A stretch of 64,000 bases of DNA from Muscardinus avellanarius (taxonomy: Eukaryota > Chordata > Mammalia > Rodentia > Gliridae). The position numbers were made by a program, and so were the translations under genes. Under the pieces are notes generated by a model. It saw nothing but the letters and a program-made list of their open reading frames with translations. It did no database searches and was not told the origin of the DNA. The stretch covers positions 28,402,792 to 28,466,791 of the forward strand of contig OY726572.1 in assembly GCA_963383645.1 (NCBI GenBank), written 5' to 3'. Positions 1 to 10,469 of this stretch are shown one piece after another; the stretch's first letter is position 1; each line of letters opens with the position of its first letter.

Positions 1-59
<59 letters not shown>

Positions 60-103
60 CTCCCTCCCTCCCTCCCTCCCTCCCTCCCTCCCTCCCTCCC
101 TTA
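1..103. repeat. (CT)n / (CCCT)n microsatellite
   Basis: A pure TC dinucleotide run covers about 1-55 and passes into CCTC/CCCT tetranucleotide repeats to about 100. The window starts inside the tract, so its full length is unknown. Confidence 0.97.
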
Positions 104-2264
104 TTTCTTTTCACAACATGACCTCTTCACCATGCTTCTAAAGCAAATCTAGAGACATTTTATAAAGTAAGTATGTTCTTTCTTTGCCTGGATGGTTTAA
201 AAGGTGTTAGCATTTTTCACCTTGACATGTATTTGGTAAGGGTAGCATCTTCAGCCTTTGGAACTTTCTAAAGTTTCTTTCAACCTGCCCTGTACTTGGC
301 ATTCCTGTTGTGCTACCTTTCTAAAAACCAGTTTGTTGCCTTACAGCTCCATGCCATGTCAATTATTTACAACCCATTCTGTGAGAAAAGTAAAAAAAAA
401 TGTCAGACAATGAATCATTAGTCCACATTTCCAGAAGAAGCCATATCTTCCTTAGACGTTGCTTGTCTAACGTGGCCTAACTGTATTTGATGTGCCTCTC
501 TTGACAGATTGACAGAATAAATGGGTAAGAATATTTACTCAAAAATATTCTCCTTTGTCCCTTTTCCTTCCCCCTCTTCTGTGTGCGCATCTCAGAAGAG
601 GGCAAAAATATTGTATTTTCTTAGTGTTCTCATATTATGAGAAGAAAGGCAGTCTTGCAACACTTCTCATTATAAAATTCAATTTCTGGGAGCAGGCTGC
701 AAAGAGAGGCCTATGAATAACAAGAAGACAGGAAAAGGGAAATTTGTGTGGGGGGGAGAGTAATTTTCCTGGGATTGCAAGATAATTCAAAATGCAACAA
801 ATCAATAAACCAGATAAATCTGTGAGAAAAAGAATTGCTGAAGAGAATATATATTATATATGTTGTTGTTCTGTTAGTGAAAATGCTCACAGTCAAACCA
901 AGAGTGGAAACTAGTGGTTTTTGAATTCCCCATAAGCTAGAACAGCATCTGTTCCATGCACTATGAGACAGAATGTTAATGCTGAAAGTATGCAGCCCGG
1001 ATTTTATATCACACTTTGTGATCTCTGGCCTGTGAGCTGATCTAGAGAGATCACTTCCTCTTCTAACTCACCTCCAAACCTGATTCAAGATGTGTGTTTA
1101 ATGATGAAATGAACACTGGCGCATGTGATAATATATTACATAATATGGTAACTTAAAATAGCTTCCAAGAACCATTACTTCAACTCAGTATTCCCATGCC
1201 CACCCACCATAAAAGCCATAAGCTCTAAATCCATATGAAATTGATAGTTATAAAATATGATCACTTATTTTAGTATTTAATATTATAAAGGAGCCTTTTC
1301 TAATCCAATATGCCCTCAAGGGAACAAGATAGGCCTGTCTATTTCCTTTTTGTGGTCTATGTCCTGAGAAGACAGAGGAAATTGATGCACACAACCCAGT
1401 TATGGACAGTGATTTACCTCTGGTTTTGTCCACTGGTTTCCTGAGAGCAATTGGTTGCTTGGCCTGAGGCGAACAGCAAAGATGTCATTCAGAGGCTTCT
1501 TAGCCTCCCCATCTTCTGCAAAGCCAAATAATCAATAATCTTCAGGACTTCACATGAAAGCAATCCTCCTGCAAGCCCCCTGTCGCCCTCATCAGCGGAC
1601 AGTGGCTGCAGACAAAGATGTCACAGCCAACTCTGTGTCAGAGGAAGAATGAGAATATCTGAGTACCACTGGCCCTGGGAGGTGGCAGAATTCCAGCAGC
1701 AATGAGGATCTCTCTCCAAGTCTCTTGTGTCCTGTGTTATCTCTGCCTGAAGATGTTTTAGACAAAGGCTAGGCTGTAAGTACATCTGGCTGTCATCATG
1801 GCCTGGGAATGATTTCCCTGCCAGAAGGTTTTCTGGTCTCCAGGAGGGTCCCCAAAATAAATACATCTTGACAACCCACACATATGCATTAATTTTATCA
1901 TTGTTATTATCATTTTTAGTAGGAGTTATTATTAAAACTCCCCTGTTGACCTATTGCTGTCTCAGCATATTTCTGACTTGACTTTTGGGACTTGGTTCAC
2001 ATCCAGTTCATAGGTAGGCTTGTTATGCCACTGGTCCTGTACCAGAAGAGTGTGAAGGATACAATTAGGGCATCACTGGTTCTCCTAAGATTTTCCCCAG
2101 GTAAAAGCATCCCATGCACCAGTTCTTACCTCTGCTCACTTTCCAGGTAGTTTAACTGCCCATCTTGTCATCATTTCTGTTTTCAAGTTACATGTTTGGT
2201 TCAAATGACAGTATCCCAGAGTAAAAGGAAAAAATATATAAAAATATCTTCATAGGTTTCTCTG
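104..2264. other. No recognised gene or young repeat
   Basis: AT-rich sequence with stop codons in all frames and only short ORFs. I recognise no exon, RNA gene or young transposon here. Diverged fossils could be missed by eye. Confidence 0.5.
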
Positions 2265-2560
2265 CCTGTTTGGGCTGATATACAAAATACCACGAGCTAG
2301 GGACTGTGAAGTCGAGTGTCTGGTAAGAAGCTACTGTCTACTGTGCAGATGACGCCATCTCACTGTGTCCTCACGTGGTGGAAGGGCAAGGTAGCTCTCT
2401 AAAACAGCATTTAGGGGGCACTAACCCCAAGGGTCAGTCACTCATGATGGAACCACACCTAAAGGCTCACCCTCTAATGTCATCATATGAGTGATTAGAT
2501 GTCAACAAATGAATTTTACAAGGCCACACACATACATTCCTTTGGTCACTTTGTGCGACC
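2265..2560 (+). repeat. Old interspersed repeat, family not assigned
   Basis: The stretch contains an 'aaaataccac' motif, then 'tgtcctcacgtggtggaagg', then 'caacaaatgaattttacaagg'. These resemble a widespread old mammalian repeat whose family I cannot name with certainty. Two further diverged copies in the same orientation appear at about 28110-28490 and 29460-29680. Confidence 0.45.
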
Positions 2561-3854
2561 ACTTCTGCACTTTGGGAGGGGATTTGGGATGCTTGAACCT
2601 GAAACTGAGATGGGGAAGATTGCCACTCAAGGAAGTAGGCAAGTTTATTCTCACAGGCAGCACATACACCAAATGTAGCTATCAGGAAGCATGAAAGCAA
2701 GACAAGAAGCCATATCTGGGTAGGAGGAGAACTGGCTGGGACCCTATATCCCAGTCCTCAGAGCCTTTCTTATGAGAACCAACATGTCCTAGTTTTGCAC
2801 TGATACTTTTTCTGGCCATGTTCCGACACAGACCATAAAATCAAGTTATCAATTATTAATCTTAAAAGATATTGGGTGATAGCCAGTGAAAGCAATATTG
2901 AAATTATTAACTACTAAAAATGGCATAAATTAGATATTTTCTTGAAGAAGTTTTGGAGTGGGTTGGGGAGGAAGCTGACTTTCCACTAGGCTGCTCTGTT
3001 TTGCATTTTCCCTTTCCTGGACAGGCAATCCCTTCTCCCTTTTCATTAATGGAAACCCCATTTTATAAACATTACCTTGTAAAGAGCCCAGTGAAATAAT
3101 AAGGACTAGGAAGTACTGATTTTATTCTGAACTCAAATTCATATTAATATGCTCTGGTTTCTTAAAAATAATATCCATGAACTCCACTGAGAAATTGGCA
3201 TTTTCATGAAACATTTTAATTTACAATTCTCTGCTTTCACATTGTTTGGTAAAGCCTTCTCGTTCACATTTAGTCTATTTTTCTGTCCCTTATTCCCTGC
3301 CTTTTGTTGAATTTTTATGAACTGTATTCTGAGCGTTATCAGTTCTTCTGCCTATATTTTTCACATTTTGCTAATAAACAATTTCTAGTTTGGGAAATGG
3401 CTAGAAAGGCTGTTAGACATGAAATAAAAGGCACAGTGGAAACTGCCACCTCCTTTCTTGGAAAGCTCTTAGCATATGGAACAGACGTAGGCTGGTTCAC
3501 AGGATGTCATATTTAGGAAGGGATTAGTGTTCATGTGAGAGCTGAGCCTGTCTTTGTTTCCATAATGATTTTCTACTTGGTGGTTCAGTCTATATTTCTA
3601 TACTTTCACATGCAATCATCTGCATGATTATACTTCTGAAGGAGTAATTAAGCTCAGTAAGTATTTATTGCTTTCTAACTCCATATCAAGCCCTGTGGTA
3701 GGCACTTTAGTTCTATGGGAACAGCATAGATCTACTTTTTGTCTCGATGAAGAGTAGAGCCTTAAGAATAATTCATAATAATGGCAACATTCACATGACG
3801 TTTCATAGTTAACCAAACACTTCTATATCATCATGTCTGACGTTGGATCTACCC
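2561..3854. other. No recognised gene
   Basis: Unique-looking AT-rich sequence. The small ORFs do not resemble known proteins and are interrupted on every scale. Part of 3640-3854 may be an extension of the MIR-like fossil that follows. Confidence 0.45.
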
Positions 3855-3990
3855 TGTGTGTAGCAAGACTGGGTATGAATATTGCCATTTCATAGAGGAG
3901 GAAGGTGGCTTAGAGTAGTTAGATGAGGTTCTCAAGGTCATGATTAGTGAGGGACAGATAAGACAGGGAGTTGAAGAAACTCGAATTTAA
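3855..3990 (+). repeat. MIR-like SINE fossil
   Basis: The order 'tgccatttcatagaggagga', then 'ttctcaaggtcatgattagt', follows the conserved MIR core (fraction in 'cccattttacagatgagga', then 'aaggtcacacagctagta'). It is diverged, as expected of a mammal-wide fossil. Confidence 0.6.
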
Positions 3991-4159
3991 AATTGTTGTA
4001 TAAAAATAATAATAGTCCTAAAATTTCTGTAACGGAATGTGACTAAAGGCATTTGCTTTATTTTACCTGAAAATACATATTAGTTTTTTTTATGAAACTG
4101 ATCCCCAATACCTATTTAAAACATATATATATAGAGAGAGAGATGTATATTTTATCTAT

Positions 4160-4163
4160 ATAT

Positions 4164-4222
<59 letters not shown>

Positions 4223-4230
4223 AGAAGAGA
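4160..4230. repeat. (GA)n microsatellite
   Basis: A nearly pure GA tract follows a short ATAT/ATAG run and ends in GAGAGAAGAGA. It makes the low-complexity Arg-Glu ORF on this strand spurious. Confidence 0.97.
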
Positions 4231-4587
4231 GAATTGCTATAAAGGCGAGTCATTTGACACTCTCCATAAAATATTATTGTCGTTTCTCAGTCTTATCCCA
4301 GGGGTATAGTTAAATCTAAGAAGCACTAATTTATATGTCAGACCAATAGCACAGTCCAACAGAAGATCAATTTAAATGGACATTTATTTGTTGAATTTTA
4401 TTTTTAAAGAGACACCAGTAGAATAAAAAGCATTTTATAAAAGAGATAGCAATCTTTCCCTCCATTTCCTTCTGTTTCCTGTTGCAATTCTGTTTGGTTT
4501 TCTCATGATTAACACAAAAGCAGAGAAAAGTTAGAATACTTCTTTATCATAAGCTGCAAGGATATCCTTTCTCCTTTCTTTTAAAAG

Positions 4588-4755
4588 GTCAACCACTAAG
4601 CAAAGCATGGGAAGGAGGGATGAGGAGGGAATGGGGTGGGGCTAATTGGGCAATGGGTGCATGTATGTCTACACAAATTTTTCTTTTTTATCCCATTATG
4701 ATGTATGAATACAATGCACCAAGAAACAATTTAAAAATAAATAAAAATAAAAACT
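4588..4755 (+). mobile_element. L1 3' end fragment
   Basis: It runs from 'aaccactaagcaaagcatgg' to 'gatgtatgaatacaatgcac' followed by an A-rich tail. The same 3' terminus ends the L1 derivatives and composite elements elsewhere in the window. It is a short 5'-truncated insertion. Confidence 0.8.
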
Positions 4756-4919
4756 GAATGTGGTTACTTTGATTAATTTACTCACATGCAATTTATAGGC
4801 CTTATACTTCTTTGTCTCACTATAGTTGATCAGCAAATATATGTAAAAGTACAAAAGAAAAAGTAAATTTTTACCTTTGCGAAGCATTTGACATTCTTCA
4901 TTACTTCCTGCCTCTTGAA

Positions 4920-4924
4920 CTTAT
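4920..4924. repeat. Target-site duplication (CTTAT), left
   Basis: CTTAT lies immediately before the 5' LTR and is repeated exactly after the 3' LTR at 8567-8571. A 5-bp duplication is the integrase footprint and shows the whole 4925-8566 unit is one insertion. Confidence 0.9.
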
Positions 4925-5179
4925 TGTAAAGTGGGGGCAGGGCCGAGAGCTAGGAGGTGGAGCCTGCGATTCCGGGGACCAGACCTCCCGCCCCGGAAGG
5001 GCAGAGTTCAGAGAGGATCCGGAGAGAGAGGGAGGTATTCGCCCGCCGGCCACCGGCCCCCGCGGCCACGCGGGGGCTGGGGGTTGACCCCCCACGAATA
5101 AAGCCTCTCGTAACTTATTATGGATCTCGGCGTGTCTCTATGTTAATGGGGCACACACTGCACTTCATTTAATCTTACA
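4925..5179 (+). repeat. 5' LTR (255 bp)
   Basis: It starts TGTAAAG and ends CTTACA, giving short inverted termini. It is GC-rich in the middle and carries a polyadenylation signal AATAAA at 5097-5102. I see no TATA box, so a TATA-less promoter would be expected. It differs from the 3' LTR only at 'cacacactgc' versus 'cacaccctgc'. Confidence 0.95.
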
Positions 5180-5182
5180 TTT

Positions 5183-5200
5183 TGGTGCCGAAATTCGTAC
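5183..5200 (+). promoter_or_regulatory. Primer-binding site, tRNA-Phe-like
   Basis: TGGTGCCGAAA begins 3 nt after the LTR and matches the complement of the 3' end of tRNA-Phe over 11 bases. The following bases (TTCGTAC) do not match, so the primer assignment is likely but not certain. Confidence 0.7.
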
Positions 5201-5767
5201 CGGACTTTTGGGACCTGGCTTGGACCTGAGCTTACTGGACTCAGACTTTCCATCCCCTCTCTGCGCGCTCGCCCGCCCGCCCGGCCCGCGGACTTCTGCA
5301 AACTGCTGAAAAAAGGTACCCGGCGCCGCCTCCACCGGGATGGGCTGCGGCGCCCGCCCGCCCGCGGCACGCCGCGGCTTGAGCCGCTTCTGAGCCGCGC
5401 CCCGGCTGCACGCAGACCCCACCGCACTGTGCCACTTGGCGCGCCTTGGCTCAAAGGTGGGCGCACCGAGGGCCCTCTGCGCCTGGCGCTGCGCCCACCA
5501 CGCCGCCGCGCCCGCGGACCCAGGATGGGGTCGCACTGCCGGCGCGCGCGCTCCCATCACCGGGGCAGGCCCGCGGCCCCGCGGACCTCTCTCTCCCCCC
5601 GACCTGCCAACTCCAGCCTGTGCTGCACATGCCTTCTCTGCGCCTGGCGTGCTTAGACCTGCCCGCCCCTGCCTGCCACATGGCGCAGGCCCCTGCGCCG
5701 GCTCTCTGCTGATTGCGCCCTTCACCCTCTGCCCGCCCACCCCCGCTGCCCGGACCCGGCCATTTCG

Positions 5768-5775
5768 GTAAGCAC
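5768..5775 (+). promoter_or_regulatory. Candidate splice donor of the provirus leader
   Basis: CG|GTAAGC fits the 5' splice-site consensus and lies about 590 bp after the 5' LTR, where a retroviral leader donor is plausible. Pyrimidine-tract acceptors end at 7702 and 8054. No transcript evidence is available. Confidence 0.4.
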
Positions 5776-5851
5776 CCACAGGGCATCACTGTGGGGGGGA
5801 GGCCCGCCATCTTTGGCCCATGTGTAATCACTGAGGAGCCGCCATGTTTCT

Positions 5852-5955
5852 TTAACCCCTCCCCCTCACGGCCTCGCTGGAGGCCTCGCCATCCTTAACC
5901 CCTCCCACCTCATGGCCTCACTGGAGGCCTCACAATCTTTAATCCCTCCCACTTT
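5852..5955 (+). repeat. 43-44-bp tandem repeat in provirus leader
   Basis: About 2.4 copies of a unit containing 'ttaacccctccc', then 'ctcactggaggcctc', start at 5852, 5895 and 5939. The units are bordered by CCGCCAT-type motifs at 5804, 5838 and 5981. Confidence 0.85.
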
Positions 5956-7089
5956 CCACTCCTAACCAATCCTAGGAGTCGGCGGCCATCTTTCCGGCCC
6001 GAGCCAGGCAGCTTGGCACTTGCTCTGCCTGCCAACCGCCTGCACGGGCCAGGACCTCTGCCTGCCGCTTGTACCTCCTAAAGCACCGTTCCAGCTTGGT
6101 TCTCCGGTCACCACCGGGACCTCTGGCCAGTTTGCCCCACCCGCCCCGAGCCAGGCTCACTGGCGGTGCTCCTCGGGGCCCAGCCTCAGCGTCTGGCGCG
6201 TGCCTGGAAGCCATTTTGTCTCCACGCCGCGGGCCCGGCAAGCCATGCCGCCTGCGCACCCCCACTGATCCCACCTGCGCCAGCCGCCAGTGCCGTCCAC
6301 ACCAGCCACCGGCATCCGCGCGCCCTGGCTCCACCGCGCCCCCAGCAGCTTCTCAGCGCTTCTGTCACAGCCAGCGCTGGCCGACATCACTCTACTCCTG
6401 TAAACTGCCTCCTTCCCTTGGTTAGCGGGTTCCGGACTTGGGTCTTCCGGTCCACTGGGACCTTAAAATCCAAGCGCTTGGTGACCCATTGTCCCCCGGT
6501 CCACTGGGACCACCCTGCGGATGACCAGGTCATCCTCCGGTTTTGAGAAGGAATGAAGACGTTCTTCCCTATCTCTTAACCTCTGTTTCCGAACGATTGA
6601 GCAGGGAAATCGGGGACGCCCATTTCCTGTTCTTCGTTTCCGCCCGCGAACCAATTATGGGGAGTCGAACCTTTATACTAGCAGATGCCCTGAGAGCCTG
6701 TCTGCCTTGATACGAGTTGGGAAATAGGTTGCGGTGGCCCAGGAATAGTTAGGAACTTTTATAAGCGGTCTGGTATCCCTCCAAATGCTCTCCCCCATCA
6801 GCTTCCATTTATTTTCCCGCCAGCTGCCATTTTGTGATGGCGCGTAGTCACTGCCTGGTGATGTCACAGTCACCATCTTGGCCTGCGCCAGACTGCAATT
6901 TTGCTGGGTGGCCCGCTCGGGCGCGCCCTAGGTGCTGCGGGAAACGACAGGCCGGGGCTGGGGCGACACTCTCTGTCTGCCCGTGCGGAGTCCGCGTTGC
7001 CATTCTTGCTGGACACCCGTCTCGGGACGTGCTCTTTGTGAGTATAGGTCTGTCGCAGCTGACAGAACCTTAACATGGCATCTAAGTTT

Positions 7090-7310
7090 TAATTCCAGAG
7101 AGGAACAGGCCGAAGCAGAGCGTACTCTCCATCTTCGTCAGATGGCGGACTTACAGTCCCAGGCCCTGATTGCAGCCCTGAGGCCGGAGGAGGAAGGTCA
7201 GCCCTCCGGGTGGCAAGCGCCACCCAGGAGAGGACGACAGTAAAGACAACCACCTCCAGGAGCCTGTTTCAGGTGTGGAGTATATGGCCATGGAAAGGCG
7301 AACGTCCTTT
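7090..7310 (+). pseudogene. Decayed gag (capsid end and nucleocapsid) of the provirus
   Basis: One frame through 7090-7243 reads a charged Glu/Arg/Gln-rich segment like the end of a retroviral capsid and the start of nucleocapsid. An in-frame stop (TAA, 7241-7243) follows. The same frame resumes with a Pro-rich linker and a CX2CX4H zinc knuckle: Cys codons at 7265 and 7274 and a His codon at 7289. The expected final Cys codon at 7304 is GTC (Val). The reading frame is therefore broken twice over within 70 bp and no functional Gag is encoded. No downstream pol is recognisable. The family link rests on motif spacing and composition read by eye. Confidence 0.6.
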
Positions 7311-7669
7311 AAAAAGCGGTGGACCTCAGGTACCTCACTACAGGGGGTCTACCCTTCTGGACAAGGACCCGCCGCTGGCCCTATTTGGTCTGACCAAGGA
7401 CTGACAGCTCCTGGAATCCCTCATCCTCCTTCCTCCATCTTCCTTGCGGGCCCAGGGTAACTGCAGGTACAGGGTAAGCCAGTTTCCTCTTTGGTGGCTT
7501 GCTCGAACTTTCAGGCCTTAGTTTCCTTCTCAAGTCTCGGTTCAGGATGATGAGGCAAGCCCTCCAGCCTCTGCCCACAGCTTAGGCCATATCTAAAAGG
7601 GCTCTGTTACAACAGCTCCAGGGACAAATTCTCTTGCACGGTGTTGGGACCCTCTAAACTTTGTTTCTC

Positions 7670-8054
7670 TCGACATAACTCTCTTTGATGTTTATATTTT
7701 AGCAGGTCCACTTGTTTACATACTATGGTGCTCTCCCTCCTCGGATGCCAAATTGCCTAAGTATTAAACTTCTAAAATGGATAACTGATACCGACGCTCC
7801 TAATGCAGTAACAGGTGTTTGTTTGACCAGACAAATCCATACTCACTCAATGCTGAAAAGAGTGGTGTGGGTCTGCTTCGGGAGTTGCTGCTATTAATAA
7901 CTCTGATCTAATAAAAAACTGCTAAAGGGGCGATAGACGTTCTCCTCAGGAAAATGTTGCTATTTAAGTTAGTAGATCTAGTGACTGCCTTGCGTCTAAA
8001 AGGGCTTCTGCCCAGCCTGGGTTCCGTTCTCACAATTTTCTTTTTCTTTAATAG
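7670..8054 (+). promoter_or_regulatory. Two candidate splice acceptors in the 3' part of the provirus
   Basis: 'tttatattttag' ends at 7702 and 'tctttttctttaatag' ends at 8054. Both have long pyrimidine tracts and AG, placed where a subgenomic env-type acceptor would be expected. Sequence between them and the 3' LTR shows no convincing env ORF. Confidence 0.35.
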
Positions 8055-8254
8055 CACCTTGCCTGTTAGTCTCCTCAAAGCAAACCAGTCACCGAGCTCT
8101 CCAGGGTAACCTCCAACTCTCCCTGCGACCACAGCCACCTGCTCCCTTCCAGCGGCTCAAATTCCGACTTCTCCCTACCTGGGGCCTTTGACTGGGGCCC
8201 TTGATTGACGTCGCCCAGTATCAGCATGAAGCCGCTAGATGAGCAAAAACCACG

Positions 8255-8311
8255 CCCTTCTGCACCCCTTAGTCAAAGCCCTTCTGCACCCCTGAGTCAA
8301 AGAGGTCGGAA
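8255..8311 (+). repeat. 24-bp direct repeat and purine tract before the 3' LTR
   Basis: 'cccttctgcacccct' plus 'agtcaaag' occurs at 8255 and again at 8279. The final AAAGAGGTCGGAA abuts the LTR and is the only candidate polypurine tract. It is interrupted by TC, so it is a weak one. Confidence 0.7.
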
Positions 8312-8566
8312 TGTAAAGTGGGGGCAGGGCCGAGAGCTAGGAGGTGGAGCCTGCGATTCCGGGGACCAGACCTCCCGCCCCGGAAGGGCAGAGTTCAGAG
8401 AGGATCCGGAGAGAGAGGGAGGTATTCGCCCGCCGGCCACCGGCCCCCGCGGCCACGCGGGGGCTGGGGGTTGACCCCCCACGAATAAAGCCTCTCGTAA
8501 CTTATTATGGATCTCGGCGTGTCTCTATGTTAATGGGGCACACCCTGCACTTCATTTAATCTTACA
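8312..8566 (+). repeat. 3' LTR (255 bp)
   Basis: It is identical to 4925-5179 except for one A to C difference near its end. AATAAA is at 8484-8489. It is followed directly by the second CTTAT duplication (8567-8571). Confidence 0.95.
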
Positions 8567-8571
8567 CTTAT

Positions 8572-9077
8572 CTTTGCCGAAATCCCTTAAATTTCCATTG
8601 TCTAATTCTTTTTCTATTTCTAATTCTGTGACTCCCTCTTCCCCACTTTTCTTACATATTACCAATGTAGTAATACTTCAGTTTTATCTTTAGCCTTTTT
8701 CTGATTGATTTAATTTTTCAATATATCTATATTATATTCTATTATATCTATATTTTTATTTTTATTATATTTATATTTTTATCTATATTATTTTTATCAG
8801 TCACTTATTATGAATGACTTTTAAAATTATATTTTGCTTTAAATTCCCCCTGAAATCCATTTCATCAACAAATCTGCTTGATAGTATCATCTTATCCTTT
8901 TATTGATAATTTAATATTTTAAGAAATAAGTATCTTATTTCACCTTCAAATTTATTTTACTAGGTGTGATGGTCTCCTTTTTTTCTTTTAACAATGCTTC
9001 TAATCCCTAAGAATTGAAATTCAAGTTTCAACCTATATTTCTCCTCCACCTTGGGGCTTTTGATTCTCAAAGCTATT
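8572..9077. other. No recognised gene
   Basis: Strongly AT-rich sequence with TATATT/TTTTTAT runs. No element boundary or ORF of note is seen. Confidence 0.5.
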
Positions 9078-9180
9078 TTGGGCCAAAGTATAGCTGAGTG
9101 GTAGAGCCCTTGCCTAACATATATGAGGCTTTAGCTATGAGCCCCAGCACTGCAAACTAAATAAGCTAATTAATTTAATA
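9078..9180 (+). repeat. ID-type tRNA-derived SINE
   Basis: 'agtatagctgagtggtagag', then 'cttgcctaacatatatgagg', then 'gagccccagcactgc' match the tRNA-like A and B box region of ID SINEs, followed by an A-rich tail. It is moderately diverged. Confidence 0.8.
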
Positions 9181-9689
9181 AAATAAGCCTATCATCAGTG
9201 CCTGATGTCCACCAGTGTGCCGTAACTTCTTAGTTTTTAGTTACTTTAGCACTATCACATGTCTCTATTTTCATTGCCATTAGGTTTATTTCCTAAAATG
9301 TGTTTATCATCAGACTGTGACTCTAAGCAAAACCTGTCACTGTCTTCTAATAGATCAAAAAGCTGACAGGAAAGTCTGGCTGCAACATCACTATCCAACA
9401 CTTACATTTCTTCACCTTGGTTCTAGCAGAAGTGTTGTGTCCAGGACTAGAGAGACATTTTGCCCATTTTGCTTCCTGGCTTCGTTCTCTGCCCCTACTC
9501 TCCATGTTGTTTTCCCCAAAGGATACTTCTTCCTTCTAAGCACATCATAGGAACTCCATAAATCCTTTCCATCTAGTTTTACTTCCCATTTTCAGAGTAA
9601 GTTTTCACTGCTTATCCCAAATCACTTTTGATTTTTTTCCCCTTATGGTAATAAAATCATTTGCCCATCTGCAATTTATTTATTTTTAA

Positions 9690-9783
9690 TTTTTTAATTT
9701 TGGTACCGAAGATTCAACTCAGGGACATTCTCTGAGATAGACTTCTGGCCCTATTATTTTATTTTATTTTATTTTGAAACAAG
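9690..9783 (-). repeat. B1-dID SINE, left part, interrupted by composite element 1
   Basis: Reading on the minus strand gives the dID half and the start of the linker/B1 half. The SINE resumes at 14620 ('gagggcctagctaagtt') after the 4.8-kb insertion. The last 16 bases before the insertion are duplicated on the far side. Confidence 0.8.
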
Positions 9784-9799
9784 CTCTCACTAAATTTCT
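9784..9799. repeat. Target-site duplication of composite element 1, left
   Basis: CTCTCACTAAATTTCT is present here and exactly again at 14604-14619. A 16-bp duplication adjoining a T-run is the signature of L1-type target-primed integration of a minus-strand element. Confidence 0.93.
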
Positions 9800-10083
9800 T
9801 TTTTTTTCTCATTCAAACATTTATAAATTTCAAAACAATGAATCAAATCATTAGATTAAAACTTGGGCACTTCAAAGAACTAGGTAGTTCCTGGAGGTAC
9901 CAGTTGTCTATTAAGCACCTTGATTAGCAAGACAGACACTTGGTTGTTTTTCACTGATATAACTTTACATTGGTAGGTCTTGAAGGTAGATCTCCATATA
10001 TACAGACTTTTACCAGAACACATCTCTTCAGTGAACCTTTCCTAATAAAAGGCCGTCCATTCCTGTCTTCAAGGTTAGCCACT
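9800..10083 (-). mobile_element. Apparent 3' transduction carried by composite copy 1
   Basis: The element's own 3' end stops at an A/T-rich stretch near 10084-10115. The next ~275 bp are absent from copies 2-4. They end on the minus strand with TATAAA (a variant polyadenylation signal) about 15-20 nt before a terminal A-run at 9800-9807, directly against the 16-bp target duplication. This is the structure left when transcription reads past the element's own signal and the flank is carried along. Confidence 0.75.
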
Positions 10084-10460
10084 AGGTTTTATTTTATTTT
10101 TAATATATTTTTATTAGGGCATTGTAGTCAAACTTCACAATGGAATACAAGACTTATTAGGATATCCAAGTACACATAGTCCAATCAACCTTTATCCAAT
10201 CCCCATCCCACTCCCTCCCCCCTCCCTCAATCCAATGCTTGATTTAGTGTTTAACATTGATATATTTATTTATGCACATCATGTGCTTTAAAGAGATTCC
10301 ATTTTCCCCCATCCCATTCCCTCTGATTGGTCACTGTAAGTGCTCCTCCATAGGGCCCCATCTTCCATTAGGTTCTCTCCTATTACCCATTTCTTCCTAG
10401 TTTTGCATATTAAGGAGAGCACCCAATGTTTTTTCCCTGTGATATTTCTTTCTGTATGCC
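10084..10460 (-). repeat. L1-derived 3' end of composite copy 1
   Basis: Contains the minus-strand equivalents of 'gtgaccaatcagagg', 'caagcattgga' and 'gactacaatgccctaataaa'. The same segment ends copies 2, 3 and 4 and the short insertion at 61667-62046. Confidence 0.85.
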
Positions 10461-10469
10461 ACTTTGCAA

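Larger units (their letters stand above)
4925..8566 (+). mobile_element. Complete non-autonomous endogenous retrovirus (class I-like)
   Basis: Two 255-bp LTRs that both begin TG and end CA flank 3132 bp of internal DNA, with CTTAT target duplications on both sides. A primer-binding site lies 3 nt after the 5' LTR, and a decayed gag nucleocapsid motif is at about 7265-7306. There is no recognisable protease, reverse transcriptase or integrase, and no ORF above about 200 codons, so any recent movement needed proteins supplied in trans. The internal region is GC- and CpG-rich at 5180-6500 and more AT-rich later. One mismatch between the LTRs (254/255 identical) points to recent insertion. Class I is inferred from the single CX2CX4H-type knuckle and the Phe-type primer site. 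The 5-bp duplication is also seen in other classes, so the assignment is provisional. Confidence 0.9.

Noticed and set aside
5165..5831. Minus-strand ORFs of 107-204 codons over the provirus leader
   Set aside because: Antisense to the LTR/leader in CpG-rich DNA where stops are rare. Ala/Gly/Arg/Pro-rich translations show no family motif.
5429..6546. Overlapping plus-strand ORFs of 75-126 codons in the provirus leader
   Set aside because: Several frames are open at once because of GC content. No gag matrix motif or conserved start is visible.
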